This document shows positions 1 to 8,147 of a stretch of 43,291 nucleotides of DNA, piece after piece. The stretch spans positions 1 through 43,291 of the forward strand of contig CAZAKZ010000036.1 of the NCBI GenBank assembly GCA_964485695.1, in the 5' to 3' direction. The notes beneath the pieces are model-generated. The model saw only the letters and a program-made list of their open reading frames with translations. It made no database searches and was not told the DNA's origin. Within the stretch, counting starts at the first letter, position 1; the number at the start of each line of letters is the position of its first letter. Position numbers and translations under genes: made by a program. Origin of the DNA: CAZAKZ01 sp964485695. Its GTDB lineage: Bacteria; Planctomycetota; JAFGQW01.

Positions 1-26
1 CGCTTTGAGCGGTTCACAATATAAAG

Positions 27-45
27 CCTCCGGCTCTGCCGGAGG
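27..45 (-). terminator. Hairpin terminator after the flavin oxidoreductase gene
   Basis: An 8-bp perfect stem (CCTCCGGC/GCCGGAGG) with a 3-nt loop lies about 77 bases past the stop codon at 122-124. Read on the minus strand it is followed by CTTTATATTG, a short T-rich tail. A second, longer imperfect inverted repeat (AAATGGCC...GGCCATTT, 76-116) lies between the stop and this hairpin. It is a plausible intrinsic terminator, but the T-tract is weak. Confidence 0.5.
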
Positions 46-121
46 ATGAATTACTTCCCTGAATCCCGATTTCTAAATGGCCGATCCGATCGCTACGAAT
101 CGTGACCGGCCATTTCGACCT

Positions 122-1531
122 CTACCCGAAGTAATCCGACCCGGATGCGATCTCGTCCACGTTCTGGCTGTCCAGCCGGAGGTCCCGGGACACCTCGATC
201 CCCATCTCGATGGAGTGGTCCATGTTGTTGTACTTGAAGAGCCCTTGCCGACCCGCGGAGTGGAGGTCGTCGATGGAGTCGACGAAGTCCTTGACGGCTT
301 GCAGGTGGCGCAGGTAATCGAGATCGTAGATTGGATAGGCGTACCGGGCCCGGTGGGTCCAGGTCTCTTCCACCTCATCGTGCCGGATGAGCCCGATGCG
401 GGAAAGGTCCTTGACGGCGATTTCCCGCAGATGTTCGTCCGAGGCTTCCCAGACCTCGTCCCCGTGATCGCAGGTGATCTCGCAGCACAGGAGGGTTTTC
501 CCGTCGGGGGAGTTGAACTCGCTGAAGTTCTTGAATTCGCTGATCCTGTGAACCGTGAGCTTGTCGTCGGGAAGGTAGATCCAGTGGTCGTCGGTCACCT
601 TGTCTCGATCCAGCGCCAGGTAGACGAATACCATGCTGCGATGTTTCATCCGGCTTGCCGCTTCATGGACATCCTTCGGGGCGCTGGGTGTGATCAGCTT
701 GCAGAGCTCCGTGATGGGAATGGTGGAGACCACCGCATCCGAGACCTCTTCCATGTCCTCTTTCCCGGACGAATAGACCACCTTTTTCACCCGGTTCCCC
801 ACGGTCACCAATTCCCGGACGCCCGCACCGAGGAAGATCCGTCCCCCCAGTTTCTCGATTTCCTCGGCCAGGCGAGTGGAGATCCTGCCGATCCCCCCCC
901 GTTTGGGGTACCAGAATTTGGAGACGTAGGTCCGGGGCTGATTGCCGACCTTGGGCCTGAACACGGTCTTTTTCACGGCGTCCCAGAGGCTGAGCAGGGT
1001 GATTCGTTGAGACGCCCAATCGGCCGAGATCTGCGTGCAGGGAATTCCCCAAGTCTTCTCGGTATAGACCCCGAAGAACATGCGGTAGAGGGTACGACCG
1101 TAGCGGTTGAGAACCCAGGTTTCAAAGTTGTCTTCCCCGGCCTTGCAGAAGATGTTCTTCACCTTGACGGCGAAGAAATCCACGAACGACCTGATGAGAA
1201 CGGAAACCGGCAAGTTCTTCAGGATGTTGTCCAGCTTCAAAGGGTAATTGAAGAAGCGGTTTTCCATGTAGATCCGGCTGGTTCTGTCCCGGATCCCGAT
1301 GTTGTCACCCAGAAGGTCGTTGATGAGTTCGATGAGCTCGGGGTTGCCGGTGTGGAACCTGTGCGGCCCGTAGTCGTAGGTGTACCCGCTCCGCTGAAAA
1401 CTCCGGGCCAGGCCTCCCACCTCGTCGGATTTTTCCAGCACCGTGACCTCGGTTCCTTCCTGAGCCAGCTTGTACGCAGCGGACAGACCGGCCAGACCAG
1501 CACCCAGAACAACAACTCGTTTCTTTTTCAT
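122..1531 (-). CDS. FAD-dependent oxidoreductase, amine oxidase/UDP-galactopyranose mutase-like
   Basis: The protein is about 469 residues. It begins with a dinucleotide-binding fold: the GxGxxG motif GAGLAGLSAA at residues 10-19, then the second-strand acid and GG loop (EKSDEVGGLARS, 33-44) and YDYGPHRFH (53-61 region), a pattern of flavoproteins related to UDP-galactopyranose mutase and protoporphyrinogen oxidase. A later segment, YTEKTWGIP...SADWASQRI, is typical of flavin oxidoreductases found near polysaccharide genes. I chose the ATG at 1531 because the dinucleotide fold starts right after it. A longer frame runs to 1627, but its extra 32 residues look unlike the family. The substrate is unknown, and no sugar-biosynthesis genes lie next to it here. 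The family call is firm; the reaction is not. Confidence 0.85.
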   Translation of the reverse strand: MKKKRVVVLGAGLAGLSAAYKLAQEGTEVTVLEKSDEVGGLARSFQRSGYTYDYGPHRFHTGNPELIELINDLLGDNIGIRDRTSRIYMENRFFNYPLKLDNILKNLPVSVLIRSFVDFFAVKVKNIFCKAGEDNFETWVLNRYGRTLYRMFFGVYTEKTWGIPCTQISADWASQRITLLSLWDAVKKTVFRPKVGNQPRTYVSKFWYPKRGGIGRISTRLAEEIEKLGGRIFLGAGVRELVTVGNRVKKVVYSSGKEDMEEVSDAVVSTIPITELCKLITPSAPKDVHEAASRMKHRSMVFVYLALDRDKVTDDHWIYLPDDKLTVHRISEFKNFSEFNSPDGKTLLCCEITCDHGDEVWEASDEHLREIAVKDLSRIGLIRHDEVEETWTHRARYAYPIYDLDYLRHLQAVKDFVDSIDDLHSAGRQGLFKYNNMDHSIEMGIEVSRDLRLDSQNVDEIASGSDYFG

Positions 1532-1913
1532 GTTCAGCGATTCTCTGGCATCGATTCTCTTATTCAGGAGTGCCGGATGTATTGGAAACGGATCAACCGC
1601 AGCTTTCGGTCCGGTGGAATACGGCATTCAATGTAGGATGCCGGCTCGACTCCCCGGTCTCCCTACTCATCGGCTCCAGGAATTATCAGGTATAATTCGG
1701 CGGTGCCGAAGGCTTCATTTTGCCCTAAATGTCTGGAAATTATAGCAAATATGGCCGTTCGGATGATAAGTTTATCGAGGGATCCCCGGGAGTGGACAGG
1801 ACCTCGGTCGCCGGTAGTAGTGCATCCAGCTCGGGCTCTGTTCCTCTAATTCCCATTGCCCGGGACGTCAAAAGGTCTTCGACCCGCGTTCATCAGGCGA
1901 ATGGTGGTTCTGA
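1532..1913. other. Divergent intergenic region between the flavin oxidoreductase and HAD genes
   Basis: This stretch of about 380 bases has no convincing gene. It holds an exact TATAAT at 1691-1696 on the plus strand with no good -35 hexamer at normal spacing, and a locally AT-rich patch (1680-1775). Promoters for the two divergent genes are expected here. Short frames through it show no family likeness. Confidence 0.5.
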
Positions 1914-2669
1914 ATGGCTGTGAAATCGGTCCTTTTCGACATGGGCAATACCCTGATCGATTTCGAATCCCGCCCCCTCGACGAGCTTCACGAAGCTGCC
2001 GTGGGTGCCGTGCACGCCCGACTCTCTGGCCTGGTGGGTCGCGACCGCGTTCCCGGCCAGGTGGATTTCAGGGCGCTTTTGGCCAGGATCTGGGAGAGCG
2101 TCGAAGAACGACATCGGCCGAATTCCGGACAACCCACCCTGAATGAGGCTCTTCAGGCGGTATTGAACGACCTTTCGATTTCCGCCTCCCGATCCCTCCT
2201 CCATGATCTCGAACTGGCGCACTATGAGACCTTTCGGGTCCAGATCCGGCCCGATCCGGAGGCGAGGGAGGTTCTCGAAGGATGTCTTGGAAGGGGACTC
2301 CGGCTGGCTCTCATATCCAACACCATCTGGTCCCCACATCTGCATCGGGAAGACCTCGCTCGTTTCGATCTGGGCCGCTACTTCCACCGGATCGTCTTTT
2401 CACCCGATTTCGGTCGTAGAAAGCCGCACCCGGCCATTTTCATGCATGTCCTGGATGGGTTCGCCACGCTCCCGGAGGAGGCCGTGGTCGTCGGGGACCG
2501 GATAGATGCAGACATCCAGGGAGCCAGGAATGCCGGTTGCATGGCCGTGCTCAAGGTTCATCCGTTCTCCTGTCTTGAAGGCCAGGACCGAGTTTCACCC
2601 GATGCGGTGATCCATTCCTTGAAAGAGATCCTGTCTTTTCTCGATACTCTTATCCCGGATTATTCATGA
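1914..2669 (+). CDS. HAD-superfamily hydrolase
   Basis: The protein is 251 residues with the four HAD motifs in order: motif I FDMGNTL with nucleophile Asp9, motif II LISNT with Ser135, motif III Lys170 in RRKPHP, and motif IV VVGDRIDAD with Asp195 and Asp198/200. The cap region lies between residues 20 and 115, as in subfamily I. Motif I is DxG rather than DxD, as in some HAD subgroups, so a phosphatase role is likely but not certain. The ATG at 1914 sits directly before the motif. The stop codon lies inside a 26-bp perfect palindrome (2654-2679), so the 3' end of the message would fold on itself. The natural substrate cannot be read from the sequence. Confidence 0.88.
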   Translation: MAVKSVLFDMGNTLIDFESRPLDELHEAAVGAVHARLSGLVGRDRVPGQVDFRALLARIWESVEERHRPNSGQPTLNEALQAVLNDLSISASRSLLHDLELAHYETFRVQIRPDPEAREVLEGCLGRGLRLALISNTIWSPHLHREDLARFDLGRYFHRIVFSPDFGRRKPHPAIFMHVLDGFATLPEEAVVVGDRIDADIQGARNAGCMAVLKVHPFSCLEGQDRVSPDAVIHSLKEILSFLDTLIPDYS

Positions 2670-2679
2670 ATAATCCGGG
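2654..2679. repeat. 26-bp perfect palindrome over the HAD stop codon
   Basis: The two 13-base halves (CCCGGATTATTCA and TGAATAATCCGGG) are exact reverse complements with no loop. The TGA stop of the HAD gene is at its centre. An imperfect relative with the same TTCATGAATAATCCG core is at 18059-18085. Without a T-tract it is not a standard intrinsic terminator. It could be a protein-binding site or a member of a small repeat family. Confidence 0.8.
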
Positions 2680-2751
2680 TTATGGAACTCCAAGCGCGGG
2701 GGCCGTTGCCTCCCGCAGGTGCCGATTGATTCCATGCGGAGCTATGATCCC

Positions 2752-3954
2752 ATGTTGAGCGGTCTGGTTTCCTCCGGCCCGATGCGAATCCTGATCTGGT
2801 TGAAAATCAGGGTTCTTCTCTCCTGCACCACGATCCCGATCCTCGTTGCGGCTGCACCAGGTCAGGAAGAAACCGTGGGGCCGAGGACCCTCCGGATCGC
2901 CTTCACCAAGAACTCGAGAGGCGCCCTCGGTGCGGGCATGGACCGTGGGCCCGGATCGGTGATCCCCGGGGGCGTTGCGTCCGGCACGCGACGCAACCGC
3001 CTGGCGAGTCTCGTCCTCCGCCTCAAGAAGCAGCGCCACACCCTCTATTTCGACACCGGGAACGCTCTCGTACCGCAGCGCTTCGTTCAATTCGGCAAGA
3101 GGGCGGTCCCGGGACACCGTCCCGGCGGTCGCACGCCCGGCTCCCTGGAAGACCTCAAGGCCGAGATGGTGGGCGTCGTGTCCACTCTGAGGGACCTGGG
3201 CCCGTCCGCCGTGGTCCCCGGCGAGGAGGACTTCGCCCTCGGGGGACGCTTCTACGTCGACCTCATGAAGAGTGCCGGGATTCCGGTTGTGTGCGCAAAC
3301 CTGTTCCATCCCGGCACCACCCGGACCGTCTTCCCGTCCTACCGCCTCCTGAAGGTGCACGGATGTCGGGTGGTCGTCCTCGGAGTGATGACGGACGCCT
3401 GCAACATCCAGCCGCTGGCCGGTTCCTTCCCCTATCGCCTGGCCGATCCACTCGACCTCCTCGAGGTCCAGGTGCAGAAGATCCGGAAACGGGAAGATCC
3501 GGATCTCGTCCTCTTGCTCTCACACATGGGCATTCTCGAGGACCTGGACCTGGCCAGGCACCACGAGGGAATCCCCGTCGTTCTGGGGGGGCGGAGCGAG
3601 AACGTCTTCCATCGGCCCTACCAAAGGCCCGGAAAGGTCGCCGATCCGATTCACATCTACCATCCGCCCGGCAGGGGCGAGGGGATCGGGCTGGTGAAGG
3701 TCACCCTGTTCAGGCCGGGAGCCCCCTTCCGAGACATCACCGTGGAGCGGCAACAGGAGGAGATCTTCTGCAGGACCGAGCAACAGCTGGCTTCCCTCGA
3801 ATCCGCGCCGCCCCCGACGTCCGATCCGGAAATCCGGGCCAGGACGGCCCGGATCAGGGCGTTGAAGGCCCGTCTGACCACCCTGAAAAAGGCTCTCGAC
3901 CGTCCCGCCGGGCCGGAATGCAACACCCTGGAATACTCTCTGATCAGAGAGTGA
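2752..3954 (+). CDS. Secreted 5'-nucleotidase-like metallophosphatase with degenerate metal motifs
   Basis: The start is placed at the ATG at 2752, which has GGAG 10 bases upstream. A GTG at 2719 and ATGs at 2734 and 2782 are alternatives. The protein is about 400 residues and opens with a hydrophobic signal segment (about residues 13-37, ending AAAPGQE). The body follows the order of UshA-type metallophosphatases: DTG (101-103, where the family has DxGD), GEEDF (157-161, where the family has GNHEF), LSHMG (256-260, conserved) and GGRSEN (279-284, where the family has GGHSH). Several metal-binding His, Asn and Asp residues are therefore missing, so catalysis is doubtful. The C-terminal 60 residues are charged and probably helical. 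The gene runs convergently into the pseudouridine synthase, overlapping it by 11 bases. Confidence 0.7.
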   Translation: MLSGLVSSGPMRILIWLKIRVLLSCTTIPILVAAAPGQEETVGPRTLRIAFTKNSRGALGAGMDRGPGSVIPGGVASGTRRNRLASLVLRLKKQRHTLYFDTGNALVPQRFVQFGKRAVPGHRPGGRTPGSLEDLKAEMVGVVSTLRDLGPSAVVPGEEDFALGGRFYVDLMKSAGIPVVCANLFHPGTTRTVFPSYRLLKVHGCRVVVLGVMTDACNIQPLAGSFPYRLADPLDLLEVQVQKIRKREDPDLVLLLSHMGILEDLDLARHHEGIPVVLGGRSENVFHRPYQRPGKVADPIHIYHPPGRGEGIGLVKVTLFRPGAPFRDITVERQQEEIFCRTEQQLASLESAPPPTSDPEIRARTARIRALKARLTTLKKALDRPAGPECNTLEYSLIRE

Positions 3955-4891
3955 CCTCCCCGGGTCGCAACCGGGAGAGGACCGCTTCCAGGTCTTCCGG
4001 GAGCGGTGATTCCATCCGGAAATCCCGGTCGGTCCCCGGATGGCGAAACGCGATGGCCTGGGCGTGGAGGAACATGCGCTCGAGTCCCAGCCGGTGTCGG
4101 GCGAGGGTATTGGCCCTCTGGATTCCGTAGAGGGGATCCCCCAGGACGGGCGTCCCGAGCGTGGCCAGGTGAACCCGGATCTGGTGGGTTCTTCCTGTCC
4201 TGGGCTGGACGGCCAGGTAGCTGAAGCGATGGAACTCCTCCAGGACGTTGTACTCCGTCACGGCTTTCTGGCCCCGACCTCCCGGCGCCACCTGCATGAC
4301 CATGCGGCTGCTGCGTTCGCCACGGATCAGGGGCAGCTGGAGGATCCCCTCCGGGCGGGGAGGGGCGCCGGCCACAAGGGCCCGGTATTCCTTCTGAACC
4401 CGCCGCCGCCGGAACTGGTCCAGAAGATCCTGGTGTGCGTCCGGATTCCGGGCCACCACCAGAATGCCCGAAGTGTCGCGGTCCAGGCGGTGGGCGAGTC
4501 CGTAGCTCCTGTCCTTTCCAAGGGGTCGGAGATCTGCTTCGTATCCGTGGAGGAGACCGTTTACCAGCGACCGTGTCTTCTGCTTGCTCCCGGGTAGAAC
4601 CGTCATTCCGGCCGGCTTGGAGACGACGAGTATGTCCCTGTCCTCGTGCAGGACCGTGAACTCCACGGCGGCGTTGGGCGGGACCTCGACCACGCCTGCT
4701 CCGGATCGGATCAGGATCTCGTCTCCCGGATTCACCCGGTGGTTCGGGGGCACCGGCTGGAGGTTGACCCAGACCTGCTTTTCCCTGAAGAGGCGCTGGA
4801 TCCTGCCGTACGGCAGGTCGGACCGTTTTGCCTGCAGGAGACGGTCGATCCTCCGACCGGCATGGGCCGGGTTGACCTTGTATTTCCACAT
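3944..4891 (-). CDS. RluA-family rRNA/tRNA pseudouridine synthase
   Basis: The protein is 315 residues, the usual length for RluC/RluD. It begins with an S4 RNA-binding domain (about residues 13-65, with RIDRLLQ and GDEILIR). The catalytic domain carries HRLDRDTSGILVVARN, the RluA signature whose first Asp after RL is the nucleophile, and later RTGRTHQIRVHLATLGTPVLGD, split here by a short charged stretch. It converts uridine to pseudouridine in RNA; whether 23S rRNA or tRNA cannot be said. The start is the ATG at 4891. There is no clear ribosome-binding site next to it, and a TATACT hexamer ends seven bases before the ATG, so a leaderless message is possible. Confidence 0.93.
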   Translation of the reverse strand: MWKYKVNPAHAGRRIDRLLQAKRSDLPYGRIQRLFREKQVWVNLQPVPPNHRVNPGDEILIRSGAGVVEVPPNAAVEFTVLHEDRDILVVSKPAGMTVLPGSKQKTRSLVNGLLHGYEADLRPLGKDRSYGLAHRLDRDTSGILVVARNPDAHQDLLDQFRRRRVQKEYRALVAGAPPRPEGILQLPLIRGERSSRMVMQVAPGGRGQKAVTEYNVLEEFHRFSYLAVQPRTGRTHQIRVHLATLGTPVLGDPLYGIQRANTLARHRLGLERMFLHAQAIAFRHPGTDRDFRMESPLPEDLEAVLSRLRPGEVTL

Positions 4892-4898
4892 GATTTTA

Positions 4899-4904
4899 AG
4901 TATA
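4899..4904 (-). promoter_or_regulatory. Possible -10 element for a leaderless pseudouridine synthase message
   Basis: Minus-strand TATACT ends seven bases before the ATG at 4891, which would put the transcription start on or next to the start codon. No good -35 hexamer is visible at 16-18 bases. This is a weak call. Confidence 0.3.
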
Positions 4905-5158
4905 GGCTGATTCCTTCCGGATTCTGTTGAATCTCGATCCGGGTCCCCGGGGGTACCCCTGTCCCATCCAGAGCCCTCGAGATCCTCTGCTGAGGATCGA
5001 GAAGTGGATTGATCTGTGGATTGATTTTTTGTGGAGCCGCACCCTGCGGGAACCGGATTTCTCGACGTTCATGTCCTGAAACCGAAATCGTATCGAGCCT
5101 TCTGACGGATACCAAAGGATGCCAGGGAAAGCTCCCCTGATTGTACGAGGGTGATCGC

Positions 5159-7099
5159 ATGAAAATCCGATATGTTCGCGCCGTGGCATGGAGTCTGGCC
5201 CTCCTGCTGGCGGGAGCCATCGGGCTAGGATCGGCCCAGGAAAAGCAACCACCCAGGAAATTGGGGAGCACGGGAAAGATCTCGGGCCTGGCCCTCATCG
5301 ACCGCACCGCCGTTCATCCCGGTGAGACCTTCCGCCTGGCCATCGACATCGAGATCGAGTCGGATTGGCACATCTACGGCAATCCCGTGGGACCCGGCGT
5401 GGGGAATCCGACCACGGTGGAAGTGAAGCCCGTCCCCGGCTTTCAATTCGGCCCGGTTCGCTATTCAGAGCCCGTGCGGCTGGATCAGCCCGAAATCGGA
5501 CCCGATCAGTGGGTCTGGGCGTACGAAGGATTTGCACGGCTGTACAGGACCGGCAAGGTGTTGCCGGGTACAGAACCCGGCGCCTACGAGGTGCACCTCG
5601 ATGTTCGTTGTACGGCCTGCTCGCATGAAGCATGTGAATCCGAGGCGTTCCAGGTCGTTGCCAGGATCGAGGTCGCCCCGCCCGGGAAAGAGACGCAGCC
5701 GGCCTTCGTCGGTTTTTTCAAGGACTTCGAGAAGGCCAGGCCGGTGGGTGGGGCTGAGAAAATCCCGGGGCCGGTCGCACCCGGAAAAGGCCAGGCAGGT
5801 TCTTCCGGGAAAATGGAGTCTCCAGCCGTCCTGGATCCGTCCAGCAAGGAAGCCATCTCGCAGTATTCCCCCCGAACCTTCGGAGTCGATAGCTCGAGTG
5901 GGTCCGTAACGGTGGAGGCGGAGGGGAGCGAGAGCCTGTGGAAGTTCCTTCTTTTCGGCTTCCTCGCCGGCATGATCCTCAACGTCATGCCCTGCGTGCT
6001 TCCGGTGATCAGCATCAAGGTCCTGAGTCTCGTCCAGCAGGCCAAGGAGAGCCGGAGTCGGGTATTTCTCCACGGAGTCTCCTTCAGCGCGGGCATTCTC
6101 GTCGTATTCCTCCTCCTGGCTTCGGCGGCCGTGTTTCTGGGAAAGAGCTGGGGGGCGCATTTTCAGGAAGTCGAGTTCCAGGTTGCGATGATCGTGCTCA
6201 TTTTTCTCTTCTCCCTTGGACTCTTCGACGTCTACACCGTGGAGGTGCCCGGTTTCGTGAGCCGGAAGGGGGGAGAAGTGAAGGAAGGACTCGTGGGCTC
6301 CCTCCTGAAGGGCATGCTGGCCACGGTGCTGGCCACACCCTGCAGCGGCCCCTTTCTCGGAGGCGTTCTCGCCTTCACCTTGAGAGAATCGCCGTTGACC
6401 GTCTTTGTTGTCTTCACCAGTATCGGTCTGGGCATGGCCTTCCCGTATGCAGTGCTCACGACCCTTCCGGCCTTTCTGCGTTTCGTTCCCAAACCGGGTC
6501 CCTGGATGGTCCGGTTCAAGGAGTTCATGGGATTCGCCTTGCTGGGTACCGTGGTCTATCTGCTCACAATCGTCGACGACGATCTGAAGGTCTGGGTGGT
6601 GGGATTGTGCCTGATTCTCGCCGTGGCCGCCTGGATGTACGGGCGGATGACAGGGCCCGAGCGGAAAACGGGCCACCGGGTATTCTGGAGAGCATCTGCC
6701 CTCGTTCTGGCCCTGGGGCTCGGGTATTATTCCCACGGATTTCTGGTGGGCGGCACGGAATCCACCTTCGACTTTGCTCGACTGCAGGCGCTGGGCCGGG
6801 AAGGTCGCACCGTGGTGGTCGACTGGACGGCAGACTGGTGTCCGAACTGCAAGCTCGTCGAGAAACTGGTGCTGCAGAACGAAGAGGTTCAAGAAGCCAT
6901 GAAGGCCAAGAACGTGGTGTTCATGGTGGCGGATATTACCCGGAACAAGCCCGTGGAAGAGGCGCTGATGGCCAGGCTGGGGAGTCGATCCATCCCATTC
7001 CTGGGCATCTTTCCGGGAGACAATCCCAGGAAACCCTATGTCCTCAGGGACATCTATTCCAGATCGGATGTCTTGAAGATCCTGGAGCGGTGCCCGTGA
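5159..7099 (+). CDS. dsbD: DsbD-like thiol:disulfide interchange protein
   Basis: The ATG at 5159 is chosen over an upstream TTG because GAGGGTGA precedes it at good spacing and a signal peptide follows (residues 1-26, ending GLGSAQ). The 646 residues show the three DsbD parts. First comes a periplasmic N-terminal domain (30-175) with CTACSHEAC (Cys151, 154, 159). Then comes a membrane domain of about eight helices (260-530) with the paired MPC (Cys279) and TPC (Cys395) motifs. Last is a thioredoxin domain with WTADWCPNC (Cys561/Cys564). It carries electrons from cytoplasmic thioredoxin across the membrane to periplasmic thiol proteins. Thioredoxin itself is encoded about 200 bases downstream on the same strand. 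A disordered linker (175-255) separates the first two parts. Confidence 0.92.
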   Translation: MKIRYVRAVAWSLALLLAGAIGLGSAQEKQPPRKLGSTGKISGLALIDRTAVHPGETFRLAIDIEIESDWHIYGNPVGPGVGNPTTVEVKPVPGFQFGPVRYSEPVRLDQPEIGPDQWVWAYEGFARLYRTGKVLPGTEPGAYEVHLDVRCTACSHEACESEAFQVVARIEVAPPGKETQPAFVGFFKDFEKARPVGGAEKIPGPVAPGKGQAGSSGKMESPAVLDPSSKEAISQYSPRTFGVDSSSGSVTVEAEGSESLWKFLLFGFLAGMILNVMPCVLPVISIKVLSLVQQAKESRSRVFLHGVSFSAGILVVFLLLASAAVFLGKSWGAHFQEVEFQVAMIVLIFLFSLGLFDVYTVEVPGFVSRKGGEVKEGLVGSLLKGMLATVLATPCSGPFLGGVLAFTLRESPLTVFVVFTSIGLGMAFPYAVLTTLPAFLRFVPKPGPWMVRFKEFMGFALLGTVVYLLTIVDDDLKVWVVGLCLILAVAAWMYGRMTGPERKTGHRVFWRASALVLALGLGYYSHGFLVGGTESTFDFARLQALGREGRTVVVDWTADWCPNCKLVEKLVLQNEEVQEAMKAKNVVFMVADITRNKPVEEALMARLGSRSIPFLGIFPGDNPRKPYVLRDIYSRSDVLKILERCP

Positions 7100-7304
7100 G
7101 AACGAACCGAATGAGTGTTTCCAGTCACGACTAGAAGGCGTGGCCCCTGAGAAAAGCAGCCGACCGGACTTGAAAAAGAGGCTTCTTTTCGGCTATCCAT
7201 TCCGCGTCCTGAACGGATCAGGACACCCTTTCCGGTCCTGGAACCCGGCCGTGACGGTCTGGAACGATGAAATATACAGCCTGCGGAATCTCAAGGAGAG
7301 AACA

Positions 7305-7634
7305 TTGTCTAACCTCGTGCATGTCAGTGACGCCAATTTTGAGGCAGAGGTCCTGAAGAGTGACATGCCCGTGCTGGTTGATTTTTCAGCTGCATGGTGC
7401 GGCCCCTGCCAGCGTCTCGCACCGATCCTCGAAGAACTCGCCGACGAGTATTCGGATCGGGTGAAGATCGTCCATGTCAATATCGATGAAGCTCAGGCCG
7501 TGGCAAGCCAGTACAAGATCATGAGCGTTCCCACCCTGAAATTCATGAAGGGGGGCGAGATTCAAGACGAGGCCGTGGGATTGATGAGCAAATCCGACCT
7601 CGCGTCCCGGATCGACAAGGCCCTGCTGAACTGA
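7305..7634 (+). CDS. trxA: Thioredoxin
   Basis: The true start is most likely the TTG at 7305, preceded by AAGGAGAG with four bases between. From there the protein is 109 residues, the normal thioredoxin length. An in-frame extension to 7140 would add 55 residues that do not resemble the family. The active site is WCGPC (Cys32, Cys35) after VLVDFSAA, and the cis-proline loop SVPTLKF (Pro76) is intact. It reduces protein disulfides in the cytoplasm. As the likely electron donor for the DsbD-like protein encoded just upstream, it forms a compact redox pair with it. Confidence 0.96.
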   Translation: MSNLVHVSDANFEAEVLKSDMPVLVDFSAAWCGPCQRLAPILEELADEYSDRVKIVHVNIDEAQAVASQYKIMSVPTLKFMKGGEIQDEAVGLMSKSDLASRIDKALLN

Positions 7635-8147
7635 GATAGGGGCTCCTCCGCCTCGAGGAGGGGTGCGGATTGCTTTCCGAGCCTGATTCCGGATTTCTGA
7701 CGTCGGGATCGGCAGGCTGTCCCGGGCACTGAAACCGGTTCCGTTTTCAGGCCCACCCCATGAGAGGCTGCGAATCGCAGTCGCGCATAATATTGTCACG
7801 TATATTATTAATGTATATGAATTGCCCCGGGGCCATGTCCGTCCGCAGGCCGCACAAGGGGTGAAGCCCCATCGAGAGACTCGATTCACGTCCAGGAATC
7901 CCCCCTCCACACCCGAGACCTACCCCCAGTGCGACCAGGATTGCACCGAGTCTGGAGATCGTTGAATCAGGAACGACGAGGGGGGAGAGAAAGTTTTTCA
8001 ATACTACCCCTTTCCCGCCATGAAGATCCGCTAAAATGGTGAAATTCGTCCCTGACCTTGCATCCCACGCAAGGAAAGCGCAACGAGACATGCTTCCGGG
8101 TCAGGTGTTTTGAGGATTCGTGACTGTAGAGAAGCCGAAATACGACC
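7635..8147. other. Gene-poor gap between thioredoxin and the winged-helix gene
   Basis: About 510 bases without a credible gene. A GC-rich hairpin just after the thioredoxin stop (CTCCTC/GAGGAG near 7645-7663) and an imperfect inverted repeat at 7727-7748 (CTGAAAC...GTTTTCAG) may end the upstream transcript. A strongly AT-rich island at 7786-7822 holds an inverted repeat, ATAATAT (7787-7793) and ATATTAT (7802-7808), separated by 8 bases. The rest shows only unremarkable short frames on both strands. Confidence 0.5.

Noticed and set aside
77..1636. A 519-codon frame opposite the flavin oxidoreductase gene
   Set aside because: It lacks family features; the opposite strand encodes a clear flavoprotein. 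GC-rich codon use creates long shadow frames like this, as also at 3291-4130, 3657-4889, 5465-6892, 10991-12040 and 12053-13132.
7747..8091. A 114-codon minus-strand frame in the gap after thioredoxin
   Set aside because: No ribosome-binding site, no recognisable domain and unusual composition; it crosses the AT-rich island.
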